IMG/VR virus record: IMGVR_UViG_3300044612_000981
Span: 1 to 24,741 of that record
Reading direction: 5' to 3' (one strand)
Length of the DNA stretch: 24,741 nucleotides
Origin: a virus
This document shows positions 10,841-19,210 of the stretch, piece by piece. The stretch's first letter is position 1. Every line of letters starts with the position of its first letter. The position numbers and the translations under genes are program-made. The notes below the pieces were generated by a model, which did not search any database, was not told where the DNA came from, and worked only from the letters and a program-made list of their open reading frames with translations.

Positions 10841-11098
10841 CTAACGCTCCAGTCTGTAGCCGATTCGCCACAACGCTCTAGCAATGTCTGTGGCGGTTTC
10901 CTCGATGGCACTCTCGTCCAAGTCCCAATGGCATGCGTGGAGCATCTCGTGAATCAATGTGTCTAGCTCCACCTCGCCGCGGAGCGTGCTGCGAACGGTG
11001 ATGGTCTTCGTGGCTGGATCGCAGAGTCCATCGTTGCCTGGTCCAGGATTGCCGCGGTGTAGCGTCCAGTAGCGGCCTCTGAGTCGCATTCGCATCAT
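10841..11098 (-). CDS. Small HExxH zinc metalloprotease-like protein (85 aa)
   Basis: ATG at 11098 overlaps the TGA of the phosphoesterase gene (ATGA), fixing the start; the upstream extension is spurious. TLIHEMLHACHWDLDES carries HExxH (residues about 52-56), with a downstream ETATDIARALWRIGYR helix offering the glutamate third ligand. TKTITVRSTLRGEVELDTLIHEM is the typical lead-in of small phage-encoded metallopeptidases of the SprT/ImmA-like size class. At 85 aa it is a minimal domain with no signal peptide. It may process a virion or host protein; the substrate is unknown. It converges with the plus-strand gene ending at 10838. Confidence 0.75.
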   Translation of the reverse strand: MMRMRLRGRYWTLHRGNPGPGNDGLCDPATKTITVRSTLRGEVELDTLIHEMLHACHWDLDESAIEETATDIARALWRIGYRLER

Positions 11099-12111
11099 GC
11101 ACCTCGCACTTCGCCACGTTTGTTGATTCGCATGTTGCGGACGCTGAAACTGCCGTCTGTGGCGATGTCCACCCAGGCGAATCCGTGATTCCAACGATTT
11201 ACGCGAGCATATTCAGGGGTGAGATCGCAGAGGCAGCCGGTGCTCCAGACGAATGTTTCCGAGTGGAACATGTCGGTGTCTGCGTGGCCTGATGTCTGGT
11301 GGCTGTGACCGACCAGGACTGTGTGATGGGTTCGGAGGAATGCTCCGCGTGCTGGGTTGACTGGCGAGAAGATCGAGCGGCCCAGCTCGTGGCCGTGGAG
11401 GACTGGGAGCTTGCCCAACATGATCGGTCGTTGGTCGCCAATCACCTCGATGCCGAACTGCTTGGCCTTTACTAGTTCATCGATCCTGACGTTGGCGAGG
11501 TCGTAGATCTCGGGTGCTCGGTTCCAGATGAAGTGGTCCCAGCGTTCTTCGTGATTGCCTAGCTTGTAGACGATCCTGGCTTTTGGGAACTCATGGCGAA
11601 TCCATTCGAGGCCAGAGATGACCGCTTTGAGTTCCTCGCTGAAGCGTCGATGGTGCGGATCGCGTTGGTGACGTGACACCTGGTAGAAGTCGGCGAAGTC
11701 TCCGTTGATGAGCAGGCAGTCTGGTGATTGCTTTTTCAACTCCTTCACCGCAGCGGAGAACGCTGTTTCGTCGTGGTACGGGATGTGGACATCAGAAATT
11801 ATACCGACGCGTTTGGCTTCGATCTGGAACGGTTCCCAGGCCGTTGAAAGACTCGGTGGCATCTTGGGGGCAGTGCCAGCAACGCCCTTTGGCCTCGGTT
11901 GGGTTGCGAATTTCTTCTTTGCTGTTCCGTGTGCACCGCGGATGGATCGAATGGTGCTGCGAGCTGTTTCGATGGTCGCGAAGCTGTTTGGTCGTTCGGC
12001 CTTTGCTCGCTTGGCTAGGCCAAGATTGCTTGCGTCTGGAAACTTTTTGCACAGTTCCTCCAAGTAGAGACGAGCTGACGTGTGAGGCGGTCCTGGTCGT
12101 TTTTCTGTCAT
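11095..12111 (-). CDS. Calcineurin-like metallophosphoesterase with N-terminal HTH-like domain (338 aa)
   Basis: Catalytic motifs in order: ISDVHIPYHD, INGDFADFY, KLGNHEERW, VLHGHELG, and VGHSHQTSGH, the five blocks that bind two metals in this superfamily. The first 80 residues (TSARLYLEELCKKFPDASNLGLAKRAKAERPNSFATIETARSTIRSIRG) are a separate helical, DNA-binding-looking domain known from phage phosphoesterases. ATG at 12111 (MTEKRPGPP) is preferred to an upstream frame start at 12198, which overlaps the glycosyltransferase gene. The ribosome site is weak. Possible substrates are phosphodiesters in nucleic acid; the actual one is not inferable. It ends with ATGA overlap into the metalloprotease gene. 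Confidence 0.85.
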   Translation of the reverse strand: MTEKRPGPPHTSARLYLEELCKKFPDASNLGLAKRAKAERPNSFATIETARSTIRSIRGAHGTAKKKFATQPRPKGVAGTAPKMPPSLSTAWEPFQIEAKRVGIISDVHIPYHDETAFSAAVKELKKQSPDCLLINGDFADFYQVSRHQRDPHHRRFSEELKAVISGLEWIRHEFPKARIVYKLGNHEERWDHFIWNRAPEIYDLANVRIDELVKAKQFGIEVIGDQRPIMLGKLPVLHGHELGRSIFSPVNPARGAFLRTHHTVLVGHSHQTSGHADTDMFHSETFVWSTGCLCDLTPEYARVNRWNHGFAWVDIATDGSFSVRNMRINKRGEVRGA

Positions 12112-12127
12112 CTCAATCCGTCCGTGT

Positions 12128-13444
12128 TTAGGTGTCGATTGACAAATACCGTCTCCAGCGATCCGCCATCGCGTCCGCTGTGTACTCGCTGAGATCAATA
12201 CTGCATGCTGTAGCGGTTTCTATAGCATGTGCTATAGCCGATGCGTCCGAGTCCACATCGAGGATCGAAGGACCGAAGTCTCCGTGACGCTCGGCCAGAT
12301 CGTGCATGATTCCGAGATTGGTTGAGACGACTGGCAAGCCAAAGTGCATCGCTTCAACGACCGAAAGCCCGAATCCCTCGCTTGATGGAACAGTCGCGAA
12401 GACGTCGATGGCGTTGAGGAAGTTGCCGATGTGCTGGATGGGTTCAAGCATGCGAACGCGATCACTGACTCCAAGATCGTTGGCAATCTGGCGTACTCGT
12501 TCGGCATGCTTGGTGAGCCAACCGCAAAGGACTAAATACGCTCCATCCATCTTCGCAATGGCTTGAACTAACAGCTCGCAGCGTTTCTCGGTGGCGATGC
12601 GTCCGGTGTATCCGACAACAAAAGCATCCTGGGGAATCTCGCAACGTAGACGCATCTCCTCGCGACTTATTGTCGGAATGAGTCGCTCGGTTTCGATTCC
12701 GTTTTCGATGGTTTCGCATGGTCGGCCTGTCCATCGAGTGACGTGCTCAGAGACAACCCTGGAAACACCCACCAGACGCCGGCAGACGCCGTGGGAACTC
12801 ATAACCCAGTCGCGTGTCCAGTCGCAGTAACCGTGAGCCAGAAGTATCAAATCAGAGTCGAGGATCGGTGCTGCCTTTGCTACGCAGCTCATGACGATCG
12901 GGACGCCGTGCTTTGCCGCATCAAGTAATCGGACGCGAGGGGACATGCCAAGCAGCGTCTCGGCAACAGACTCATCGGCAATGTTGCCGTGTACAACGGT
13001 TCCGAAGGATCGCAAACGGCGAGCCATCGAAATCGACCAGCACTCAAGACCACCGAAGTGGATCGGTTGCCAGAATGCAATCTCGGATCGCCAGAGACGG
13101 AGTGCCTCGTCGACGGTGATCTGCGGGTATCGTTTGCGTTCGTTGTCAAGCTTTGCGTTGACTTCGTTATGGACGTCGATTGTCCATTTGAAGAAGTCGT
13201 CAGGAGTCTCGAAGCGTGGCGGTGTTCGCTCCTTGATCTGACGATAGCCTTCCTCGCACTTGCAATATCGTGGAATGGTGCGTTCCCATTTCTCAAGCCA
13301 TTCGGGATCGTTGCCTCGGTATCGATGGAGGTGGAACCAAGGATTCTGAGCGAACCAGGCGAACGCTCGATTCTGCTGTTGCACGATCGGTTTTGGTTCC
13401 GAGGATCGTGTCTCTGGGCTCTCAAAGTGTACGCCAACTCGCAT
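12128..13444 (-). CDS. Glycosyltransferase (GT4-like) fused to an Erv/ALR-like N-terminal region (438 aa)
   Basis: Residues from about 190 to the end form a GT4-type C-terminal nucleotide-sugar domain: VVGYTGRIATEKRCELLVQAI, LVLCGWLTKHAERVRQIA, VRMLEPIQHIGNFLNAIDVFATVPSSEGFGLSVVEAMHFGLPVVSTNLG, with the EGFG..VVEAM signature. Residues about 35-105 (WLEKWERTIPRYCKCEEGY..., then PPRFETPDDFFKWTIDVHNEVNAKL) look like the Erv1/ALR-type segment with HNxVNxxL. The thiol motif here is CKC, not CxxC, so oxidase activity is doubtful. It follows the virion genes and may decorate virion or host-surface glycans. ATG at 13444. Confidence 0.8.
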   Translation of the reverse strand: MRVGVHFESPETRSSEPKPIVQQQNRAFAWFAQNPWFHLHRYRGNDPEWLEKWERTIPRYCKCEEGYRQIKERTPPRFETPDDFFKWTIDVHNEVNAKLDNERKRYPQITVDEALRLWRSEIAFWQPIHFGGLECWSISMARRLRSFGTVVHGNIADESVAETLLGMSPRVRLLDAAKHGVPIVMSCVAKAAPILDSDLILLAHGYCDWTRDWVMSSHGVCRRLVGVSRVVSEHVTRWTGRPCETIENGIETERLIPTISREEMRLRCEIPQDAFVVGYTGRIATEKRCELLVQAIAKMDGAYLVLCGWLTKHAERVRQIANDLGVSDRVRMLEPIQHIGNFLNAIDVFATVPSSEGFGLSVVEAMHFGLPVVSTNLGIMHDLAERHGDFGPSILDVDSDASAIAHAIETATACSIDLSEYTADAMADRWRRYLSIDT

Positions 13445-13453
13445 GGCAGCCTG

Positions 13454-14890
13454 TTAGGTGTTGAGGGTGACGACGACCGTTGGGAATGGTATGCAAACCT
13501 CGTCGGTCGGCTCAATCTGCTTGGTGAAGTTAACGGCGAACGTGTAGCTGTCGACCGTCGCGACTTTCATTTGATAGACAGGAACAATGGGATCTGCACC
13601 AGAAAAATAGCAATCGATGCAGTCCCACCAATTGCATTCGTTCTGCTCGTCTTCAGGTGGACCAGGATAAATCGGGGAATTTTCTTCCGGGAATGGAGAA
13701 GAATTGCAAAAATCGCAATCTTGCGGCCATCGTCCTGGTGCGTAGTTTTCCCAATACAAAGTATGACACTGGGTCGTAGATATCATGTACGGGTTTTGAA
13801 CAACATTGAAAGTTTCCATGATTCCGTCCTCAGTAAACCTGGACTCAGAGTGCGTTCTGTCGGTTTCGCGATCCAGATCGCAGGAACATGGGTATCCACC
13901 GCTGAACTTGGCACAGACATCGCATTCAATGCCGATGTTGAAGCAGAACTGGCAGTTGTACAGATAACCGATGCTTCGGATGGTGCCGCCTTTAGCGTCG
14001 TCCAGTGCTGTTCCAATAGGATAGAAACATAGTGAGTCGATGCCCTCGATGCATGTCTCAAAGTTGCATTCGTTGACGTCTGCGTCGGTAAAGGTGATAG
14101 TCTCTGGAATGTCTTCAGGTGCGTCGTAGACGCGATAGCGCAAAAGCCAATACGTTACTTCTGCTCCAAACTCAACGTTGTCTGGACAATTGAACGGCGA
14201 GTCGTGATATGGCTTCTGTGTGGTACATGCCTCGTTAAAATTTGGAATCGGGGGCCAACCACTGCCAAAGTCGTAGCCTAATATGCCTTCTTCACAGCAT
14301 GGTGATTTTGAACTCATAGATGCGTGTTTTGTGAATGATGCCCAAAATCCGGCACCGTGAGCCGCTCGCACTTCGACTGCACATTCGACAACGTACTTGC
14401 ACTCAATGGTTCCGCCATACTCGCAAGTCATGTTGGCTTTGTAGATCGATACTTTCGTCTCGCCATAGGCCCAGCGAACTGCAATCCATCGCTGCGTCTT
14501 TAGCTCAACAGCACGTTCAACGGTGCCGCAGTTGTAGACGTCGTCGCAAAAGTCGGCAGCACTTGCGTTTGGCTCATCGTAAAAGAAGGTGCAAAAGACA
14601 TCGTTTTGCTGGTAGGTTCCAGGCGGATCGAGCACGTACTTTTTCGACTTGATCATCTTTGACGAAACTTGGATCGTTTCGTTGATGGTTCGATCGACGA
14701 CTAGAAGCGTGTCGCATGTGTAGTAGATGGTGTCGTCGGTCGCTGTTGCGGTGTGGCAGCATCCATTCGAAACAAACGAAACGGTGTCTGTTTCCGATTC
14801 TTTGACGATAGTGACGCTGGTAGCGATCTCGGCGAGTTCTGCGGCATCCATGCAGCATGGTGAGCAGTTGCACGATCCGAAACATCCCAT
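13454..14890 (-). CDS. Cysteine-rich putative virion protein (478 aa, 34 Cys)
   Basis: About 7 percent cysteine, many in CxxC, CC or CxC spacings (GCFGSCNCSPCC at the N-terminus; CQFC, ECDVC, YPCSC, CDFC, CNWWDC). Rich in Asp/Asn/Thr/Tyr and predicted beta strands, with no signal peptide. It is the last large gene of the virion block, after the tape-measure and tail genes, so it could be a tail-tip or fibre-associated protein. The cysteines could hold metals or form disulfides after assembly. No family is recognised. ATG at 14890 is just downstream of the gene at 14891-15577. Confidence 0.75.
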   Translation of the reverse strand: MGCFGSCNCSPCCMDAAELAEIATSVTIVKESETDTVSFVSNGCCHTATATDDTIYYTCDTLLVVDRTINETIQVSSKMIKSKKYVLDPPGTYQQNDVFCTFFYDEPNASAADFCDDVYNCGTVERAVELKTQRWIAVRWAYGETKVSIYKANMTCEYGGTIECKYVVECAVEVRAAHGAGFWASFTKHASMSSKSPCCEEGILGYDFGSGWPPIPNFNEACTTQKPYHDSPFNCPDNVEFGAEVTYWLLRYRVYDAPEDIPETITFTDADVNECNFETCIEGIDSLCFYPIGTALDDAKGGTIRSIGYLYNCQFCFNIGIECDVCAKFSGGYPCSCDLDRETDRTHSESRFTEDGIMETFNVVQNPYMISTTQCHTLYWENYAPGRWPQDCDFCNSSPFPEENSPIYPGPPEDEQNECNWWDCIDCYFSGADPIVPVYQMKVATVDSYTFAVNFTKQIEPTDEVCIPFPTVVVTLNT

Positions 14891-15577
14891 TTAACAAATC
14901 TCCACAGCAACCCACTTGGCATCGACTGGGAATATCAACACGATCGCATTCGCAGTGATCGGTGTCGATGTCGGTGCCCATGCGGTGTAGGTGATGGTTC
15001 CTGGACTCCAATTACCGGAGCTGGGGAGCCTGGCCGTAACGGTTCCACTGCTGTTGCCGGCGATGCCGAGCGATCCTGCGGTCGCCAGTAGTGGCGTTTC
15101 GCACGCGATCACTTTGAGGATGTCGGTTCCGATGTCATCGTAGGCGATCGCGGTAAAGGAACTCCCCTTGGTAAGTTCAAAGGAGTCCACCGCCGGTCCA
15201 AGCCTGGTTCCGCATGCGTAGGCGGTTCCGTCGGTGAGTGCTCGGAAGATCGGACCAGATTGAGCCACGCCAAGATCACCGGCCTCAACTTCGTAAGGAC
15301 CATTCAAAAGGAACGGTGCCATCACGGAGTTGGTGTAATCGAACGGTCTGGCGATCTGCAAGTAGTTCTGGCTTCCGATTTCCTGGACGCCGTTGACCTG
15401 GATGCATCCGTAGGGAGGAACTGTATGGCTTGACAGATTGATGAAGTAGATCGGTGGAGCTATCGCCGGTCGCATGTCGGTACTTGCGACATCGATTCCT
15501 CGCTCAAAAGCAAGCGTGGCCTGCCAGATTCGGCGAGCACGCTCGGGAGTAAAGGCTCCGATCTCAACGTCTGGCAT
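14891..15577 (-). CDS. Putative virion protein (228 aa)
   Basis: Unrecognised. N-terminal RARRIWQATLAFERGID is a short helix, then beta-rich sequence with PPIYFINLSSHTVPPYGCIQVNG, PFLLNGPYEVEAGDLGVAQSGP and a Gly/Ser/Thr-rich C-terminal half (SLGIAGNSSGTVTARLPSSGNWSPGTITYTAW). This style fits a tail or appendage protein with beta-sandwich domains. It lies in a tight run of virion genes with only a few bases between them. ATG at 15577. Confidence 0.65.
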   Translation of the reverse strand: MPDVEIGAFTPERARRIWQATLAFERGIDVASTDMRPAIAPPIYFINLSSHTVPPYGCIQVNGVQEIGSQNYLQIARPFDYTNSVMAPFLLNGPYEVEAGDLGVAQSGPIFRALTDGTAYACGTRLGPAVDSFELTKGSSFTAIAYDDIGTDILKVIACETPLLATAGSLGIAGNSSGTVTARLPSSGNWSPGTITYTAWAPTSTPITANAIVLIFPVDAKWVAVEIC

Positions 15578-15580
15578 CGA

Positions 15581-16207
15581 TTAGCCTCGGGTGTCGCACA
15601 GGAGAGATACTTTGTAAACCGCTGGAGTCACCGCGGTTCCAGTCGCTGCGTCGTTGCAGGCGATCGACATGCGGCATTCCAGCAGCTTGCCAGCCAGACT
15701 GGAGCCAGTGACGGTGAAGTCGTAGTTCGCTGCCGTCAGTGAGTTCATGCTAGTCGCCGACGTTGTAACCAGATCGGAACCAGGCGATCCGGACGAGCCA
15801 GCATACGCCTCGAAATCGATGGTGCATGTGGTATCGGCAACCGTCGTTTCCATCTTTGCATTGGCTCGAATTTGGATCGTCTGCCCGTTTTCAAAGTTAG
15901 GAGGCACGGGGATCGAGAAGTAAATACGTCGCGTGGTCGCTCCAACGGCCTTTAGATCGCCAGCGGTGATCCGGACAGGGTTGGTTCCCCAGGTGCCAGT
16001 TACCAAGCCGAGATCGTCGCTGGCCGCTGCGGAGACGGGATTGGATGCGACCGCGTCCCAAACTCGGAACGCAGAGACTGGAACAACGTACTCGGCGAGA
16101 ACTCGCTGAGCCATCTTTGTTGGATCGATGTTGGCATTGGCGGCGATGTCGACATCGTTGATCGAGGAATCGGGAAGGAGAATTGTGACGTTTGGGATTG
16201 TTGCCAT
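15581..16207 (-). CDS. Putative virion protein, beta-rich (208 aa)
   Basis: Unrecognised. Composition is Ala/Thr/Ser/Val-rich, with alternating strand-like stretches (RIYFSIPVPPNFENGQTIQIRANAKM, then TCTIDFEAYAGSSGSPGSDLVTTSATSM and LLECRMSIAC), like tail tip or spike jelly-roll domains. Only three bases separate it from the next gene. ATG at 16207. A structural role is inferred from neighbours and composition only. Confidence 0.65.
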   Translation of the reverse strand: MATIPNVTILLPDSSINDVDIAANANIDPTKMAQRVLAEYVVPVSAFRVWDAVASNPVSAAASDDLGLVTGTWGTNPVRITAGDLKAVGATTRRIYFSIPVPPNFENGQTIQIRANAKMETTVADTTCTIDFEAYAGSSGSPGSDLVTTSATSMNSLTAANYDFTVTGSSLAGKLLECRMSIACNDAATGTAVTPAVYKVSLLCDTRG

Positions 16208-16208
16208 A

Positions 16209-17114
16209 TTAGAGGAGTCCTAATGCGTTGAAAGGGAGTGAATCGTAGAGCTTGAACTCAAGCCAGTTTGCAATCTGTTCTTCGCCTTCAGCGGGTACGG
16301 GAAGTCGATAACCATCCGAGGCTAGAAGTACCTTGCGAGTCATCGGTTCTTTGTTGCCGTCGACAGCTCGAACAATGCGAGTTCCGGCACCTGGCCCGGA
16401 CAGATCAATCTTTTCGTAGAAGCCTTCATGACGGACGCGAGCGTACCAAGCCTTTTCAGCGGTTGTTCGGTACGGGTAACGGAATCGGATCTGTGCAGTG
16501 ATTTCCCAGTAGCCGCCAATTTCGCCAAAAACATTGGACGCAGAGAACTTCATGAGTTTTGCGGTTCCGGGAGGCCAACCAAGAAATGTGTCTGAGTTGA
16601 CCGCTCGGCGGTAACGTGCCTGGACATACGGCGAGAAGCTAATCATGTTCCGCTTGATGCTCACCGTCTGGTCTGGGATGAGTGCCTTGACGCCCTCGAT
16701 CGGTTCACGGTTGACGGTCTGAATTGGCTTGCCGTCGAAGTCCTCGTCGATTTCTTCCTCGCTTTCTACGTCGTCCCAGTCGATGCGAGGCGGAGCCATG
16801 ATTGGATTGTTTGGCTCTTCTGGATCGGTGCCAGGTGCAATCTCGCCGTTGTAGTCGATCGTCATCATCCATAGGACTGGAGAGACTCGCTCAAGCGATG
16901 CACCGTCGGCGTAGACAAATGGAAAGTCTTCGCTGAAGGACGAGCCGGCAGCGGGGATTCCGGTCGCTTGGTAAATGTCCCATTCGACAGCGTTGGGCGT
17001 GCTGGTAATCTGAAATGCACGCTGAAGCTTGACCGTGAGCTTTCGGAAGTTGTCTTCCAGTCGCACGTCATGAGCGGGCTTTGACCACATTTCGGTGACT
17101 TCAAGGGCTGGCAT
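16209..17114 (-). CDS. Putative tail or baseplate protein (301 aa)
   Basis: Position directly after the tape-measure gene suits a distal-tail or baseplate component, but no family is recognised. Notable are an acidic proline-rich linker near residues 90-130 (PEEPNNPIMAPPRIDWDDVESEEEIDEDFDG) between two beta-rich parts, and a C-terminal WLEFKLYDSLPFNALGLL. The first part has KLQRAFQITSTPNAVEWDIYQATGIP. ATG at 17114 overlaps the stop of the tape-measure gene. Confidence 0.62.
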   Translation of the reverse strand: MPALEVTEMWSKPAHDVRLEDNFRKLTVKLQRAFQITSTPNAVEWDIYQATGIPAAGSSFSEDFPFVYADGASLERVSPVLWMMTIDYNGEIAPGTDPEEPNNPIMAPPRIDWDDVESEEEIDEDFDGKPIQTVNREPIEGVKALIPDQTVSIKRNMISFSPYVQARYRRAVNSDTFLGWPPGTAKLMKFSASNVFGEIGGYWEITAQIRFRYPYRTTAEKAWYARVRHEGFYEKIDLSGPGAGTRIVRAVDGNKEPMTRKVLLASDGYRLPVPAEGEEQIANWLEFKLYDSLPFNALGLL

Positions 17115-18514
17115 TACTTGATCACCTCAAATTTTACTCTGTCGAGATTTGGCGTTTTCAATGGTTCCAGTTTCTTGATTGCTTCCTCAACCTTTCCAAG
17201 TTGCTCAACGGTCAGCTTGGTATTCTCAACGATCTTCTTTTGATCGTCCTCGCGTGGACCGCGACTAAGCAATCGCGATTCAAAAGCCGCGTTGCTGGTC
17301 TGCTCGATTGCCTTCGCGTCCTTCTTTTCTTTCGATGCGTCCATTGCGGCCTGAGCTGCGGCGATCGCTTCGGCGGTTCCCTGGTCGAGTCCCTGCTGCT
17401 GGAGCCGGAATGCGTGGGCGGCTTGTTCGCCTTGTTCGATGGCGATCTTTTGTTCCTGTAGTCGTTCCAGTTCGCTCTTGCGTAGGTCGTCAATCTTTTG
17501 GATGCGTGCTTTTTCTTCGTCGTCGGCCTTCTTTTTGGCGTCTGCTTTTTCCTTTTCGAGGTCCACCATCTTTTGCAGGTTGGTAATGATTTTTGCGTCT
17601 TGCTCAGATTTGCCCTCGGCAAGCATCTGAGCCATCTTTGCATCTTCTGCACTCATCGTCAGTTCGTTGTACTGTTGACGAAGTGCCTGCATCTGAGAGA
17701 GAGAGTTGGCAGAGATCTGCTTTCGTTTCGCTTCGGCTTCGTCCTCGGCCTGTTGCTTGTCCTTGATGGCTTTGACCTCAAGAGCACGAATGCCGTAGAT
17801 TTTTCCGATTTCGTTTTTCTGTGCACGCATCTGGTCGATGAGTTGCACATCTGCGGCAAGTTCGTCCTGCTTTGCTGCGAGGTTCCTGCCACGCTCGCCA
17901 GTAACTCGACCGAGGGCATCGGTGGCATTCCTCATCTTGTCGAGTGCAGTTACGCCTCTGCCGTAACGAGCCTCGATCGTTTGAAGATTCTTGTCGATCG
18001 AGTCGTAAAGCTTGCGAGCTTCTGCGGCTTGCTCGTCAGGATTCTTGATGAGTTGGACGTCTTCGAGATCTTCGGCGAATCGCATGCCTCGAACAGTGTT
18101 TGCGGCGTCTCTCAATTCCTGGATGCGAGCCCGCGATTCCTCTAGCAGCCTGTTCCATTTGTCGGTCTTGAAGATTGCGTTGCCGATCGACTGGCCGACG
18201 TTGAACGCGAGAGTAGCAACGAGTCCCACCAGACCAGCCTTGAACGCTAATGCACCGGCACCTCCAGCCTTTTGCATCTCGGCAAATTGTCCTACCTTTT
18301 CGGTGACTCCCGCCAACTGACCTGCATACGACGCCAGCTCCGTTCCGCCCAATTGACCAGCGAGGACGCCAATAAACTCAGTGGAGGCTTTCGCCTTGGC
18401 TCCGGTGTCCTTCACCGACTTGATATTCTGATCGATTGCCTGAGCAGCAGCAGCGACCTTTGCAGACGCTTTGTCCTCGGCCTCGATCAGGATCTGAACG
18501 GATTCGCTAGCCAC
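17114..18514 (-). CDS. Tape-measure protein, short type (466 aa)
   Basis: The opening SESVQILIEAEDKASAKVAAAAQAIDQNI is the usual tape-measure start. It is followed by a glycine/alanine hydrophobic stretch near residues 84-110 (AGALAFKAGLVGLVATLAFNVGQSIGNAIF) that may enter the membrane at DNA ejection, then long charged coiled coil (DEEKARIQKIDDLRKSELERLQEQKIAIEQGEQAAHAF). The length of a tape measure sets tail length, so 466 aa would mean a short tail. A GTG start at 18514 has GGAGG seven bases upstream and overlaps the chaperone gene by 8 bp. Confidence 0.82.
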   Translation of the reverse strand: MASESVQILIEAEDKASAKVAAAAQAIDQNIKSVKDTGAKAKASTEFIGVLAGQLGGTELASYAGQLAGVTEKVGQFAEMQKAGGAGALAFKAGLVGLVATLAFNVGQSIGNAIFKTDKWNRLLEESRARIQELRDAANTVRGMRFAEDLEDVQLIKNPDEQAAEARKLYDSIDKNLQTIEARYGRGVTALDKMRNATDALGRVTGERGRNLAAKQDELAADVQLIDQMRAQKNEIGKIYGIRALEVKAIKDKQQAEDEAEAKRKQISANSLSQMQALRQQYNELTMSAEDAKMAQMLAEGKSEQDAKIITNLQKMVDLEKEKADAKKKADDEEKARIQKIDDLRKSELERLQEQKIAIEQGEQAAHAFRLQQQGLDQGTAEAIAAAQAAMDASKEKKDAKAIEQTSNAAFESRLLSRGPREDDQKKIVENTKLTVEQLGKVEEAIKKLEPLKTPNLDRVKFEVIK

Positions 18515-18851
18515 GGTGAGCCTCCGCCTTGATCATGAGTTCATCGAGTTCCAAGAAACGTTGTGCATCGACAAACCAGACGGCCTGGTCGAGTGCTCCG
18601 CCAGAGACGGGTGGCAATCCCTTTTGGTAGAGATCGCACAGTCCAATGACGTCGACAATGGGACGGCAGAATCGATTTGGGCAACCCTGAATGCGTACCG
18701 ACCCCTGAGCACATTGGGAGCACCCGGACCCGTTGCAATGCGGGCACTCGATCTCAATTGGTTCTTGTTCGGTTCCCATGTCAACGCACTCCTTGTCGCT
18801 GCAATGCCGGCAGAGTTTCCCCTGACGGATCAAAGCAGCGACTCGCATCAT
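18507..18851 (-). CDS. Tail-assembly chaperone frameshift extension with zinc-binding motifs (114 aa)
   Basis: Its frame is entered by a predicted -1 slip on the A-run at the end of the gene at 18848-19192; an ATG at 18851 exists but may not be used. CRHCSDKEC, CPHCNGSGCSQC and CPNRFC give about nine cysteines, suggesting two zinc sites. The C-terminal part is helical (VWFVDAQRFLELDELMIKAEAHRG). In lambda, gpG and the gpG-T fusion are made this way, T recruiting the major tail protein and G the tape measure. The zinc-binding sequence here is unusual for T. It overlaps the tape-measure start by 8 bp. Confidence 0.75.
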   Translation of the reverse strand: MMRVAALIRQGKLCRHCSDKECVDMGTEQEPIEIECPHCNGSGCSQCAQGSVRIQGCPNRFCRPIVDVIGLCDLYQKGLPPVSGGALDQAVWFVDAQRFLELDELMIKAEAHRG

Positions 18852-18860
18852 TTTTTTTCG
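18848..18860 (-). promoter_or_regulatory. Programmed -1 frameshift site in the tail chaperones
   Basis: On the minus strand GAA AAA AAA TGA: eight A (18858-18851) give the canonical A AAA AAA slippery heptamer in the 0 frame, with the stop directly after. Slipping back one base reads ATG ATG CGA, exactly the frame of the next gene. The fusion product would be about 228 aa. A downstream stimulatory structure was not identified. Confidence 0.8.
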
Positions 18861-19192
18861 TCGCCACTCATTCGCTGGTTGTAGGCAACCTTGCGCAACA
18901 GTTCGATCGATTCGTTGTAGCTGAGCACATCCTCGATCGCGTCGGCGTTGTACTCGCGGCCCATGTTTCGCCAGTCGGTTAGGACTCGCTTCAACTGCTC
19001 GACCGCTGCATCGAAGACCTGAGCGACAGTGACGCCGTCGGCGTGCAGCATGTCGATCGCTTCCATGATCTTTCGCTGACCTCGCATCGATTGCGAGCGA
19101 GCCACAAACACCGGACGCGAGGCCACGGGTTTGTCTGCATCGCTATCGAGCACGATTTCAAACGACTGATCAGGTTCCAAGAAAATCGGCAT
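18848..19192 (-). CDS. Tail-assembly chaperone, G-like (114 aa)
   Basis: Located between major tail protein and tape measure, the fixed place of this gene in long-tailed phages. Residues 1-40 are beta/basic (FEIVLDSDADKPVASRPVFVARSQSM), then helical (GQRKIMEAIDMLHADGVTVAQVFDAAVEQLKRVLTDWRNMG...), ending SGDEKK on a run of A codons. That run makes the -1 frameshift site giving the longer G-T-type fusion. ATG at 19192 has GAGGAGGGG upstream. Acts in the cytoplasm to coat the tape measure during tail assembly (known for the family). Confidence 0.8.
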   Translation of the reverse strand: MPIFLEPDQSFEIVLDSDADKPVASRPVFVARSQSMRGQRKIMEAIDMLHADGVTVAQVFDAAVEQLKRVLTDWRNMGREYNADAIEDVLSYNESIELLRKVAYNQRMSGDEKK

Positions 19193-19210
19193 AACCCCTC
19201 CTCAAAAAAA

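Noticed and set aside
10838-10841. Bidirectional terminator between the convergent genes
   Set aside because: Only two bases separate the stops, and no stable hairpin with T-run is visible.
12989-14032. Plus-strand open frame of 347 aa
   Set aside because: It lies opposite the glycosyltransferase and Cys-rich genes, crosses their boundary and has no family motif.
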